Origin: Mucor racemosus
Taxonomy: Eukaryota; Mucoromycota; Mucoromycetes; Mucorales; Mucoraceae
Assembly: GCA_027405735.1 (NCBI GenBank)
Contig: JAPEHQ010000002.1
Coordinates: 1,798,001 to 1,862,000, forward strand
DNA: 64,000 nucleotides
Direction: 5' to 3'
The notes beneath the pieces were generated by a model. That model searched no databases, was not told where the DNA came from, and saw only the letters and a program-made list of their open reading frames with translations. Both the position numbers and the translations under genes were made by a program. Positions 1 to 11,799 of this stretch are shown piece after piece (within the stretch, counting starts at the first letter, position 1; each line of letters starts with the position of its first letter).

Positions 1-339
1 AAATATCAGCCTCTAATACTCTAATATAACAACTGCTACCTATATTGAAAACATTAGTCCCTTATGTTAGCATGCGTATTCAGATACAAGAAAAGAATAT
101 CAGCTTGATAGTCTGATATGCCTTATCAAACGGTGAATAATATCCTTGGAATATGAAAACAAAAAGAGAAAAACAACGCACGTAGAAAAGGATTTTCAAG
201 GCTTTACATTATTCAGTGCAATTAAAACCCTGCTAAATGGCACATTTCAGCCAATGTAAAAGCAGCATTACAGTGCATCAAACCACAAACTAAACAAAAT
301 AGGCAATATCTATTATCATAGAAACATGCATTTTTTACT

Positions 340-1127
340 AGAAAAACTGTCTGTCATATCATAGATTCATTAAAAAATTGAAAAAGAGAGCCCGTAGAGC
401 GACATCATAATTGAGCATAACACGATCGAACGGCTAAGTCTTTTATACTATCGTATATATCTAAGCTTTAAATGAAAATGTGTGTTTTTTTTTATACTTT
501 TCTTATATTTAACCACGTATGATCTGAAAATTCAGACTTTGTAACGGACATTTTTCGGGGCTCATTTTATCCTTACCACCACTCATGATTTTGATCAAAA
601 AGCAGAAAAATCAAATTTTGATACCAAAATCAACGCTTAAATATACTACAATGTGAGAGAAAATTGTAGGCATAGCTAATACACATTTGATAAAAACTTA
701 ATATTAAATGTTAAGTAATGAAACTTTGTACTTTTGCCCCAAAAACGGATTTTTGGTTAAAGGATTTTCATGTAATATTTTGCAATAAAAATGTTTATTA
801 TTTTTTATTGAGCAAATAGAGCGCTAAATTCTGTATATATGTATATTTTTTGTGTTTATAATTGGTAGTATAATTAACTCTAGATTTGCAAAAGCAGAAA
901 AAAAAAATTAAAAAATGTCAAAATTGATGATCTGGACAAAAATAATTTTTGAAATTAATATTCCGCTTATAAGCCTTGTAAGTCTTAAAAATAAGAGATT
1001 TTATAATACTTGAGAACTTTTTCAAGAATTTACAATGTGTACCCACTTGATTCAAGCTTATTACTATAAATCTTTATACATTTTAATATTGCTCTAGAGG
1101 TAATTTACATTAAGTGATAATCTTACC
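340..1127. repeat. Dispersed repeat family A, copy 1
   Basis: This AT-rich non-coding block matches 35186-36543 closely and in the same orientation, for example the stretch around 360-410 (tcatagattcattaaaaaat) and the block around 720-780 with the ccaaaaacgg sequence. The right end runs directly into a dynein intermediate chain fragment in both copies, so the duplicated unit includes a piece of a gene. The left limit is approximate and may lie before 340. No open frame of note was seen. Confidence 0.8.
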
Positions 1128-1308
1128 CCTCCAACATCATAAACATAAACATAAACATGGGCATGACTGAAACCTATTGCCGCCTTTTTACCCTCTTTGT
1201 CCTAAGCCAATTTATTCAATGCTTTACCAGAATCAGCTTAAGTATTATGTACAAATGGTTCCCCAGTATTTTCATTCAAATTCCATAAATTAAATTGAGT
1301 GGTTCCAT
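1128..1308 (-). pseudogene. Dynein intermediate chain WD40 exon relic
   Basis: Read on the minus strand this segment encodes a recognisable piece of the WD40 domain of cytoplasmic dynein intermediate chain: a DGTTQFNLWNLNENT block followed by GKALNKL and a VYVYDVGG end. This corresponds to the family's VDG..LWNLN..T...ALN+..W...G++.A.G...G...+YDV region. It is bounded by an acceptor-like TGTAG before DG and a donor-like GGTAAG after DVGG, so it looks like a genomic exon and not a retrocopy. In-frame stops (after PFVHNT and in place of the W of the WD strand) show that it is dead. A second, differently decayed copy is at 36544-36650. Confidence 0.65.
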
Positions 1309-2818
1309 CTACAATAGTATCAAACTATTATCAGCCCGTCTTATGATAATAAATATCAATCTAAAATCAGAAATATCCCACTGTCATTATTATAAGCTAT
1401 GAAAAGCTTGATTTTTAATACTACAGCAATTAAATAAAAGACAAAATGATACTAATAATCGCATATGGTGAGTATTCAACATCTAGTTGAGTTTAATGAA
1501 GAATGTTTTTAAACCCTTTTAAAAATTCTGAAGTAAACACAACGTCTTGGTCCTGTCAATCAATTTCTATCCATCAAAATATCGCAATTTTCACCAAACA
1601 ATGAAAATACCTTTTACCAATCTTGACCTCGTTTTACATTGAGTATTAGTTTTTTATTTACTGTACCAGTTGTATTTTCTCTAATTCATTAATATTCGGT
1701 CTTATTGAACGATAGTGTATTAAATTAAAATTTACCAGCATACTGTTGGTAGTTTTTTGTCATTACTTAAAAACTTGATCCTATTATTATTATTATTACC
1801 AATAATTATAGTTGTCAAACTAATTGATTCATACAGTATACAGTATCATATTACTATTTCGCATTGGTAGAGATTATTATATAATTATTATCTGCATTTA
1901 ACACTGGTGGATTGGAAAGTTGGTGTCTGTCTTTTGTTGGATGAATAATGCGTACTTTGGTTTTCCAGTATGATTCTAGGTGTTTCTACACCTAAAAACC
2001 GAATTTTCTAATGCAGCCGCATCTGCCGGATATTACTTGAGTTTCTGTTCGTTGTAGCTCCTGTTATTATACTAACCCTCATTTTGGCAAATATTGCTTT
2101 ACATTCATCCATATTCAATTTTTGTGTTATACAACTTAATATTAATGTACTAACATTGAGTTTTGTTTATATCCTTCACAAATTGGCATTTTTTTCAGAT
2201 GATTCGTAATACTAACAATTTCTGGAAAGCTCTATTATCATTTCCAAAAAGAAAAAATACACCTTGATTTGCTGCATTTCTGAAATAGTGAAAAACTGAC
2301 AAATACATGTTCACATGTATGGGGATTAAAATTGTAGACCAAAGGAGAGTGACAAGCTTAACGGGTAGTGCATGCGCTACAAATTGAGTGCGACACACAT
2401 ATTCGTGAGTACAAACCTGCCAAAGGGGAAGCCTTTTGGTATTAGGATATGAATTTCGAAAGAGAATCTCCGATGACCTTGCTTCTCATCGAATATGATC
2501 CTCCTTTTCTTTTTCTTAATAACTTTTGCATAAGTCTAGCAAATTTTTTCCTTTTTCATTAATGCATAATATGATATGCATACTACGTAGTAAATTTGGC
2601 TGGCAAAACCCGGCTCGACACCAATACTACCAGCATCCATGGGTCATTGTACGCTGAGCCAGTTTGAGCAACAAGTTGGTTACCTGCTATTTACACCTAC
2701 TAAGGTCAGCAAGCCCCCCATCAATTCTTCTCAACAAATATGAATCCAAATGACCTCCCGTTGCAATGGCAAGTACTACTTCTAGCGCTGATCCGCAGAA
2801 TTGCAAAAGGTTTAACCT
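1309..2818. other. Gene-free AT-rich stretch, no assigned function
   Basis: No gene is supported here. A 67-codon open frame on the minus strand (2195-2398) has no recognisable domain. Around 2605-2662, on the minus strand, a tRNA-like A box (TGGCTCAGC, 2653-2661) is followed 39 nt later by a degenerate B box (GGTGTCGAGCC, 2612-2622) in a locally more GC-rich patch. The cloverleaf does not close, so it is at most a tRNA relic or a Pol III-type SINE head. The rest is unremarkable. Confidence 0.5.
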
Positions 2819-3568
2819 TGTCGTATATTTTCCGGTTTGATGAATAATACTTAAAAAAGAAAACAGTTAAAAGAGAATGAGTAATGAATTAGTTCTTCAA
2901 CTGTATAATAAAAACAAGATGTCGTTTATTTAGACATAAAAGTATGGTCTTCTATATTGATTTGACATTGAGATCCTGAGATGCAATTTAAGGCACTATT
3001 GAACCATTAGATATGTTTGATAGTAATCTATGGATTGAACTGGATCAATCATAATTCAACTGTTCTTGCAGAGCTTATGGGTTGCTTTGTTTCAATGCTG
3101 TGTTAGTTATGCTTGGATTAGGATTTCACAAACAACGCATCGTATTACGGTTAACCGAGTTTGACTGCTTTAACGGGCCGTTTTTTATGCAAACTCGAAT
3201 GAGGGTATTCGAGTTTCTTCTTTTCTTTTTTTGTTAGCTAAGCTCGAAAACAGGATTGAAAAAATACTTCAAGTTGTGAAACTGTCAAATATGCTATTAT
3301 CGATTCATAATCCCATATTAACTTGACAAGGTTGCTATTAACAGCCTCCTTAAGGCAAACCAATACTTGTTCCCACCCCGTTTTTTATCTGGGTTACAAA
3401 AGAACGGGCCGTTTTCCAACTCGAATCGAATGGCCGTTTCCGTTAAAACTCGATTCAAACTCGAATCGAAGCCCATTCCTAGCTTGGATGTTGGTTTGAT
3501 AGCTACTTGATTGATTAACAGCTGGGATGAATTAGTATGGTGTCATAACTGAGGCCCAAGCGTTCTTG
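2819..3568. repeat. LTR-like repeat family D, copy 1 (MITE inside, 3' end lost)
   Basis: It begins TGTCGTATATTTTC, the same start as the solo LTR at 35274-35802, and follows that sequence until about 3568, where it breaks into repeat family E. A 363-bp MITE (3119-3481) interrupts it. Without the MITE the sequence rejoins as gcttggatgttg, exactly as in the uninterrupted copies near 23940 and 35570. No matching target duplication can be read because the right end is missing. Confidence 0.75.
3119..3481 (-). mobile_element. hAT-like 363-bp MITE, copy 1
   Basis: This is a non-coding element, reverse-oriented relative to the other two copies. Its ends are TAGGATTTC...ATTCCTA, giving a very short terminal inverted repeat TAGGA/TCCTA. 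It is flanked by a perfect 8-bp direct duplication GCTTGGAT (3111-3118 and 3482-3489). The uninterrupted D repeats at 23.9 and 35.6 kb show the site before insertion with one GCTTGGAT. Eight-base target duplications are typical of hAT-superfamily transposases. The element has no transposase, so it must have been moved in trans. Confidence 0.85.
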
Positions 3569-5060
3569 GTAATTATAGATTTAGCATAAAAGCCTTTAAG
3601 TGCAAGCTTATTAAAATCTCGAGATATTTGGCATCCTAGGTTGAGTTTTTAAGCGGGGTAAAAGCAAGTGTTTCACTTTTGAAGCCCTTATACTCGCTAA
3701 GAAATTAACATGAATAGAAATAAGTCTTTTGTCAATATTCTGTAGCATATCAAATATAGCCCTACATTTTTCATTTCCTGATTATCTATTGAAATGGGGG
3801 CACGCTCCGATTTTGAATATCACCACATCCATATAAAATCATATAATCAGATATGCATATGTGACTGAGCTTGAATCCAAAAAGTGTTCAAATGGAAAAA
3901 AAATCCAAAAAAATCCAAAAAAACCTTGTATGTTTAATTACTTACAAAAATGCATAGTAAGTTGAACTAGCGTATTAAATATCTTGGGTTCAGTTTTTAA
4001 TTCTAAATCGATCTATGTAGGTTTTGAAAATGTTTTTCTCATAAAATCTCTAGTAAATTTAATGTCAAATTTTAACGGTTTTTGATCAAAAAGTACCCTT
4101 CATTCAAATGCAATCCTAAAATATTTTATTTTCACATTATGCGCAACCAAATTATCTACAGAATAAATATTTATACGTAGCTGTAGCCCTATTTTTTGTG
4201 GGGAAATTAATTTTTTTTCATCATTTTTTTTGGTCGGCGAAAATTAATCCTGGTATATCCTCGTCCAAAATGGATCGTTTTTTTTTATCACCAAAAATCA
4301 ATCATTCAATCACAATTTTCTCGACCAAAAATCAATATTTTTTGACGAGATAAAATTCGTTGGATAGACGCTAATGAGTACTATCCTATGGTTTTAGTTT
4401 TGCATACCTGTCATCCCTTCATGGACCTCTATAACAGAAAAAGTACTCTCACAAATTTTATAAAAAAATAAAAAAAGTCTTTACAGCCATCCAAAACCTA
4501 GATATCCTGGTAGAGAATGAAAAACAAAGTAGACTTTACTCAATAACCATCATTGCAATACCTTAGTATTTTCTCGACTTATTTTCACTTCAAATGCGGT
4601 TTCTCAATTTTAAGCTGGCCATTTTTGAATCATTCAAATTTATGAAACAACCACTATAGTAACCATCCTTGTTCCATTAAATAAAATTTGTAACCGGCAC
4701 AATGTTGAATCAATGAGTACTGTTTTTGAAAAAAAATTCTGCTAAAATTGTCCACCAGCACAAATATTCACCTTATTTTCCTTGTTTTGTCCTATAAAAT
4801 TGTTGAAACTAGACTTGGAATTTAGAATTATATATCAAAATGTGTGGAATAAATTTTTCAACAACTTTTATTATGTGTTCAAGTAAGACTTTATAATGAA
4901 ATTTAAGGGTTGCCATAGGTGTATATACTAGAATCCAGCAGAATTTATACCACAAAAATCTCGGCGAAATTGATAGATACAGTAAAATGAATTGCAGATT
5001 CGTTTTCAGCAGCCAATTTTACCCCAGAAAAACTTGGTTGCCTGATTCCTACCGATATCA
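3569..5060. repeat. Dispersed repeat families E and B, copy 1
   Basis: Family E (about 3569-3780) precedes family B (about 3780-5060). The whole unit reappears at 38076-39895, and B alone at 24375-25250. Family B opens with the characteristic GGGGGCACGCTCCGATTTTG and contains the core motif (C)GA.(C/G)AAAAATCAATATTT followed by gacgagataaaattcg. It is non-coding on both strands. The boundary between E and B is approximate. Confidence 0.8.
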
Positions 5061-5333
5061 ATTAACAAAAAAGTATATATGATTTACTATCAAATTTTTG
5101 AAACATCTTTGCTAGAGTATTTTTTAAATCATTGTTGATAAAAATACATCTTATCGCCAGGTAACTACGTCTTATTCAATTATATGTTTGTGTATTTTGC
5201 AATGTATGTAGACAAACATAATACAAAGTACGATTGTTCTTTATCGATAACTTCTAATTAGTCTATATTTTTTAGGAGTTATAGCAAGAATTAAAGTTTT
5301 TAAATGCAATATAATTACATTTTATTTATTTAT

Positions 5334-7064
5334 TTAATAATTATGTTGATCTATAAAACGTGTGGCCTCTTCATGTTGTTGCAAATTTAACGAAGCACTA
5401 TTATATAGAGCCACCTCTGTAAATTTAGCCACGCTAACAACCGATGTATCACAACTGGTGACAGCTAGACCAGCATACACATCACGAGCCATAACAAATG
5501 GCACAGAAACAAATGTTTCCCAACTGGCATCATTTCCAGCACTATCGACATGTTGAATTTGAGCCTCAAAAATATTACTTTGCTTTTGTCGCACAAGTCG
5601 AAGACGGTAAGGAGGTGAAGCTCTCATCTTTTTAATTAATTTGGTCGATTCAAGATTGCCATACCTAATTTGAACAAAAATGCCTTCAGCTGGAGAGATA
5701 CCCAACATGATGAGAGGTGAACCATGGCCTAAATGTTCACGAATCATGATACCAGCCTTTGCACATTTTGCAAAAGCAGAATGAGAACGTATAGTACTTT
5801 CAATTGTACCTTGATTTGAAAATGGTTGATATACAAATCTAAATGCGTCCGTATCATTATCAATATCAGCACCAGATCCCCACAATGTAAATGTTGAAGC
5901 TGAATCTGCAGAAACTGTGCCTGGTAATCCAATTCGGTTTTCTTGTCCTACATCCATCGTTTGCCAATCTCCGGGTAAATTGGGATTTGGTGGTGGTCCT
6001 GGTAATGGATCTCTGGGATGTGTCAGCTTGACTTGTAAAAGAGGAGCTAATTTCTTTGCAAACAGTTCATGACCTGCATCAGTAAGATGACCCTAAACAA
6101 TGCAAGGAAATTAGGCATATTCCCTTTTTGCTTTATATAATAACATTTGTTTTACCCTATCCCTATAATAATTGGAGCCAAATCTTAACCAGCCAGTTGT
6201 ATCAATAAAATAAATATACTGATCTCCTTGATGTGTCATATCTAATACAGATTGTTGAGATGGTCTAAACATATCACCAAGTGGTTCAGATAAAATAAAA
6301 ATAGGCGCATTTTCATACAGGGTTTTACGAAGTTTTGTTAAAAAAGTATTTAAAGTATTTCTATATTCGTCAGAGGCATAATCAGTTTGATGATCATTTG
6401 AGCCTAACAAAATAACCACGCTCCAAGGGGTTTTTGTTGTTTGTTGTTGTTGATTGAGTAACAAAGACCAATCAAAATATTTTTCTTCCATACCATCAAT
6501 CAAAGTAGCATCTTTATAAGCGATTTGTGAATGTTCTAACTCCAATAGATCACTAGTTAACCAAGCAAAGCTTGAAAATATTCTTTGTGATGTTTCTAAG
6601 CCCAATGTTAAATCATGACCAACAAATTCAACCAGTGGAGTGTCTGCTGAAGGTGCTGGAGGTAGCGTGATACCTGTTTCATCGAGTAAAAGAGATTGTA
6701 AACATATAGATAGATTTATTGGGTCTATATCTGTAGCTGTAACTCTCAACTCATGGTGACCTTCTTGTTCGAATCCTTGTTGTATTTTTATACTAGTTGT
6801 ATTGATAAAATCAATATGTGGTCCCTTGTCAATTTGAACTTGTATTGATGTAGGTTTATTTAATTGTAATTGCACAGAACTTGTATGTTCTAAAATGACT
6901 TTGAAGTATGCACCGGGCCAGCCGCTTTGTATTTCGTTCGTAGAGGCATGCCAACGACCAAAATATTGTATATTTTCATCACGAAAAGATATTTCTTTTG
7001 TCAAAATACATGTAAAATAGGTATATAAAAAGAGTAAAATAGAGATATAAGAATGATTCAACAT
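5334..7064 (-). CDS. Secreted SGNH/GDSL-fold protein with ConA-like C-terminal domain, nucleophile Ser replaced
   Basis: Two exons, 7064-6156 and 6092-5334, joined across a 63-bp intron in phase 0, give about 555 residues. A hydrophobic signal peptide covers roughly residues 1-22. A CE2-type beta-sandwich N-domain is followed by an SGNH hydrolase-type domain (about 145-330) with block III GSND and a C-terminal DAGH that supplies the family's Asp and His. The DAGH codons come from exon 2, which supports the splice. Block I, normally G-D-S-[IL]-T, reads V-G-H-D-L-T-L-G, so the catalytic serine position is Asp. The rest (about 345-555) resembles ConA-like/DUF1349 carbohydrate-binding domains (FRFVYQPF, KAGIMIRE). 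It probably acts outside the cell on glycans. Whether it is still an esterase is doubtful. The next gene upstream (7229) is on the same strand, 165 bp away. Confidence 0.85.
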
Positions 7065-7228
7065 AATATATGTATGAAATATGGAAAAAAAAAAGACAAA
7101 AAAGATTACTTTTTCGTATCTTATGATACGAGAAAAAAAAAAAAAATTGAAATAAACATTTATACGGCATTTCTTTGTAATCCCGCTTGCACTGGTTCAA
7201 AATATGTGTGTACAATAATGTTTATTTT

Positions 7229-7885
7229 TTAGTAATTCATTTCGCTGAACATTTCACTCCAGCCTCTTTCTAATTGACCAGTGTATCCACCATCTTCTAA
7301 ATCTTCACCCACATCAGTTGGGATATAGCTACTATAACAATTCATATATGATGGGGTTTGTAATGATTCATCTTCATCAGTATAATCATCCTCCATCATC
7401 ATATCACTATTAGCTTCTTCTTGCTGCTGCTGCTGAAACTGTTGCTGTTCTGTAGGTGGTATGATCATGCCAAACAATTCAGAATTTGAAGGCATATTTT
7501 GATTTGCAAAATTAGAAATTGCATTTGATGAAGGTTTATAATCAGGTGAAGCATATGTAATTGCAGGCATTAATTGCTCTAATAATTGCTTTTTTTCTTG
7601 AATTTCTTCTTTTATTATTTGACATTTTTTGTTTTCAAGAGAGTGTAGCCGTTTTGCTTTAACAAACTACCAAGGAAAATTGTCAAAAATTGGTACATTT
7701 TCAATTCTACTACATGAATTACCTGCTCTGAATCATCTTCAAATTTACGTTTTATTGAGAAATTATTTACTGTTTGTGTTTGCATTTGTTGCTGTTGTGC
7801 TTTAAAATTTGGTAAAATTAGCATAAATTTGTAACGTTGCAAAATATTTTTACTTACATGAGTAATTCAATGTTTGGAAATTCAT
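7229..7885 (-). CDS. Small Q-rich protein with basic/coiled-coil segment, unknown function
   Basis: Three exons (7885-7858, 7799-7723, 7666-7229) keep phase and give about 180 residues. The start is the first ATG of a 28-nt exon; the first intron has donor GTAAGT and a GCTAAT branch-like site. A short Q/T-rich head is followed by a basic patch SIKRKFED and a charged helical stretch (about residues 36-65: KAKRLHSLENKK...EKKQLLEQL) that could form a coiled coil. Then come a second Q-run and an acidic tail (MMMEDDYTDEDE). Composition suggests a nuclear or regulatory protein, but no family is recognised and bZIP heptads are too short to claim. Confidence 0.7.
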
Positions 7886-9277
7886 TTTAAATTTAAGCTT
7901 TCAATGCAAATGATCTCTGGCGCGTTTGCTCTTTAATTGATGACAGTCGAAGATTCTTCTATATACTTATAAACACACAAACACAGTATACAAACACACA
8001 GCACAACACAAATGTAACCAAATGAAAAAAAAAAAAAAAAAAAAAAATAGAGAGAGAGAGAGAGAGAGAAAGAAGAGAGGCAAGACAATTAGTTTAACCC
8101 ATCAACTGAAATTGTCCGCGATGGTACGGATCGATTGTTATTTCAAGTAGTCACTTTTTTTTCTTTCCTAGTGTTTCTTGCAATGATCCGTTTTGTCCAA
8201 TTAGTTATTTTTCTGTTTCAGAGGGTTTCAAGAATGGGTTGATGAAGTTTTGTAAAGTATCATTGGTTGACAAGCTTGAAATATGGGTCGCATACCATCT
8301 GTAATTTAATATAGAAAAAGGGAAGTGATTGTTGTACAAATAATGAACGATTTGTGGCAGCCTTGGTACTATCGTCAAGAAAGAAATGCGATCAATGTAA
8401 TTGCTCAAAATCACTCGTTACATTTAGGCATTCTTCTTGTCTGAAAAAATACTAATAGGAAATTTATAAACAATTGCATATAAAATACAATCGGTTTGGC
8501 GTATTATGTTGCCCTAATTATGATAATTACCCTGATAAGGAATGTTGTTTTTGTTGCTATTACGGATATTTAGGTTTTACAGTAATGAGATGCGCTGTTT
8601 CAATTAAAAAAAGGTACCAAAAATGAAAGGGGGCGAAATGCGATGCTTATATCCAGCAATAGTAATACATGACAGATGATCGTACTTTTAGTCCATTAAA
8701 CTTTCCCCCCCCCCTCTGCCCTCGAAATCATTATAAAAGTAGTTGTAGCCGTCAAATGACTACCAAAAATATAATTGATCAACTAAAAGGGAGATCAATC
8801 ACCAATTAAATAAAGGACATTTGTCCAAGGGGTCTATACATCAACATAACAAAGCAGAATAACACAACAACTGCCAAAATAAATAGTTATGCCTAAAGCT
8901 GTACCACATTTAAAGATCCAATAATAATGGAAAAAATCAGGTGTCTTGGATCGATTACGCCGCATTTAGTTTACCCTAAATGCATACTTGATGTATACAT
9001 TGGATACATAGATATAAAAAAAAAGAACTCGGAAAAACCTATATAATATAGGATGTGGGCTATTTGGCACAATTTAAACTTTTTGCCATTTTGACTATCA
9101 ATTCGATAAATAAGGGGAAAATGTTTACAATTAAAGGCGTAAATTTCTATTATAATTTAGTTTCTTTTTCACTGGAAAAGAAGAACGGATCCTGGATTCA
9201 GTATAAATAAGATTGATGTATTTCCTTATTTCCTCTTTTTCTTTATCAATTACTTTCCTTTACTAAAAATATCAAAA
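7886..9277. other. Intergenic region between Q-rich gene and PH gene; microsatellite
   Basis: It holds a poly(A) run followed by (GA)n at about 8025-8080, upstream of the divergent Q-rich gene. A 69-codon minus-strand frame (8205-8414) has no recognisable domain and is not called. The right end carries the PH gene promoter: TATAAATA at 9202-9209, about 70 bp before the ATG, within a pyrimidine-rich leader. Confidence 0.6.
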
Positions 9278-10192
9278 ATGAATAATAATCTCACAGTCAT
9301 TACACCACAATATGAACTATTTTCGCCAACTGCTGGTTGGTTATCGAAAATGGTTTCTTTACCATTTGGAAGATCTCGCTGGATCCCAAGATTTTTTGTA
9401 TTGCTTGATTCCGAATTACGTTTCTATAAAGATGAACATTCTGAATCACCATCTCAAGTATTAAATTTACGTCAAATTGCTCAAGTTATTCCAGCATCTA
9501 CTTTACAGCATCCTTACTGCTTTCGTCTCGAACCAAAACAGCAACAAAGGGATAATGTATTAAGGCCCTGGATTATTGAATGTAAATCTGAAATTGACAT
9601 GGAGTCTTGGGTTTCTGCTATAAAAAGCAGAATTATCAAATATTCACCTGCATCATCACCTTTGCTATTGCACCAACAATCACCCACCAAACCATTAATG
9701 ACGAAACGAATTGTGTCAACTTCAAGTGTTAACAGTACTATGGTAGCTTCACCTGAAGTATATCGAATGCCTGTACTTCCCCTTCGTTGTACAAACATGA
9801 TTTGGGGAGAAGAAGATGATTCAACAAAGGAATCCTTATTGTCACGTAGAAACAAAAAATTAGCTCCTATTGTTACTCAATCCTCATCTTCCTCAACTTG
9901 TTCCCCTCAACCTTCATTGCCTTTATACAGTGGTGCATTATCCGATATTTCATCTTCAAGCACTTTACCATCACCAACAGGTGCTGTATTGGGTTGTTCT
10001 CTCCTCATTTCTCCTGGAATAATTGATAGATATAGCAACTATACTAGCAAGGAAACTAACAACAATCAAACAGCATTGGTAACTCAAGGAGTTCTCGGAG
10101 TTGAACATCAAAAAAAGAAGCAATGTGATACAATTTCAGTAGAAAGCTCATCACCAACTTATTTGATGTACAAAAAGAGATTTCATCTCTAA
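9278..10192 (+). CDS. PH-domain protein
   Basis: A single exon of 304 residues. A pleckstrin homology domain spans about residues 17-120: it opens with a GWLSKM strand, continues RWIPRFFVLLDSELRFYKDE and ends in the C-terminal helix with the conserved Trp (MESWVSAIKSRI). PH domains bind phosphoinositides or protein partners, so membrane recruitment is likely. The remaining about 185 residues are Ser/Thr/Pro-rich and low-complexity, with no second domain. A TATA box lies about 70 bp upstream and no intron is needed. No orthologue name can be assigned because PH domains are too common. Confidence 0.85.
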   Translation: MNNNLTVITPQYELFSPTAGWLSKMVSLPFGRSRWIPRFFVLLDSELRFYKDEHSESPSQVLNLRQIAQVIPASTLQHPYCFRLEPKQQQRDNVLRPWIIECKSEIDMESWVSAIKSRIIKYSPASSPLLLHQQSPTKPLMTKRIVSTSSVNSTMVASPEVYRMPVLPLRCTNMIWGEEDDSTKESLLSRRNKKLAPIVTQSSSSSTCSPQPSLPLYSGALSDISSSSTLPSPTGAVLGCSLLISPGIIDRYSNYTSKETNNNQTALVTQGVLGVEHQKKKQCDTISVESSSPTYLMYKKRFHL

Positions 10193-11198
10193 ATATATTT
10201 CATTTTATTATCATTATACCAAACTATAGTTTAATCAATCAAATCATATACCAGTATCCTGTATTATTTAGCTCTTTCTCCCATTCCAATTCATTTTAAT
10301 TACTCAATCAAATATATGCTATCCAGAAAATTTCAATAAATCTATATTTCTATAATTAATAACATTACACAAAAATAATTGTGTTCAAATGTATTGCATG
10401 AATTCAAATAACAACATATAAAATAAGGGGGTCTATGTGTTGAATCATAATCCCGATTTTTTCCAAAAAGAGTAATTGTATTTGCGCCATAGTATGTCGT
10501 ATAACAGTAATCGTTAGCTTATACAATTAGTACATATAATGACCCCAGATTAACTGGTGAATGAGTGTATGTTTGTGTATTGTAAACTCGGGTTCATCGA
10601 TATTAGTGAGCATATTGTATGTAAACCTATATAGTATACATCATGTATAAATTAATTAGTAATATAAACATTCAATTAGATACATTCAAACTTTTGATAC
10701 TATACACATGTCTTATCTTCATGTGTGTGGTACATAATTTATAACAATGCATTTCGATCACCGTGTATCCTAATACTTTGCATCACACTTTAGCCGAAAT
10801 GAACTGTTTGTTCTATTATTACATATCCCTTAATTTAAAGCAGTGTATTGGTATGCACACCATCATAATCCAGATCGGCAAACTCCTAGGTTGCGCAAAG
10901 TATTTACACGTATGATATCAGCTCCTTTCACTGAGTACACTTTACTAACACAACATATATCGGTAATTCTGATGTGAGCATGACATGGAGATGATGGCTT
11001 TATGCCGCAGCTTATATATTTGTTGTTTACATCCCTTAAAAGCATGCTTATTCTTACTTAAGTATGCATCTAAAGGCCCTGATTTGTTCTTTACAGAAAA
11101 ATAGACAAGTTTGATAATGTTACGGTGGTGAACCCCCTTAGTAGAGGATCGATTATCTGTACTGCTATATGCGCTGTTGACGCTGGTCTCCTTTCTGT
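10193..11198. other. Intergenic region without a supported gene
   Basis: AT-rich 3' flank of the PH gene, then unique-looking sequence. Minus-strand frames of 60 and 99 codons (10863-11244) have no recognisable domain and unlikely composition. Confidence 0.5.
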
Positions 11199-11417
11199 TT
11201 GCCATCATTACCTTTTCCCTCAAAAGTACCACATATATTCCCATCTATTTCTTCTATTGATATTGCGATGATCAATCCTCAAGTCGAAATACCTTTCTTC
11301 ACGTTCCTTAATTTGGCTGGTGGTTTGATTGCTGGTCAGTGTATTACTGCCATTTTTGGTTCTCTCAAGATTACTGGCATCGAACCCAACATCATTGTCG
11401 CTGCATGCATTATTTAG
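11199..11417 (+). pseudogene. Possible relic of a membrane-protein gene
   Basis: A 72-codon frame ends in a hydrophobic segment with membrane-protein character (INPQVEIPFFTFLNLAGG, then GQCITAIFGSLKITG). Its base composition is less AT-biased than the surroundings. The neighbouring frame just upstream also reads hydrophobic (LLTLVSFLFAIITF), as expected if a frameshift or lost intron separates two parts of one former gene. The family is not recognised. Chance hydrophobicity cannot be excluded. Confidence 0.3.
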
Positions 11418-11799
11418 CTTACAAAAACCATCCAAGATATATACATATCTTTCATATATTCCCTTCTTTGAAAACTCTTTCCACTGTTAAACCTGTTGTT
11501 TACCGTAATAATTGCAAAAAATTCTTAAAATCATGTCTAAACCAATTACATATCTCTATGTAAAATTACCACAAAAATCACCGTTCCTAACTTTAAAACT
11601 CGTGGAAGTTACAACTTGAGACAATCGTGTCATAAATGTGTACTTACCATCATGCAGTAAGTTACTAGGATCAAAATCGGCCGAGATGCAATTTTTCATT
11701 GTCGGTTTTCTATTACGGTTGTGAAAAGGAGGTTTCATATGGTTTCCAGAAACGTTTAAAATTTACCACGCAATATTGAATGTTTCCCATCAAAGTTAA

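Noticed and set aside
8205..8414. A 69-codon minus-strand frame
   Set aside because: No recognisable domain, no partner exons, and a composition typical of AT-rich intergenic DNA.
10863..11244. Overlapping minus-strand frames of 60 and 99 codons
   Set aside because: No family resemblance. They overlap each other and the opposite-strand hydrophobic relic, so not all can be real.
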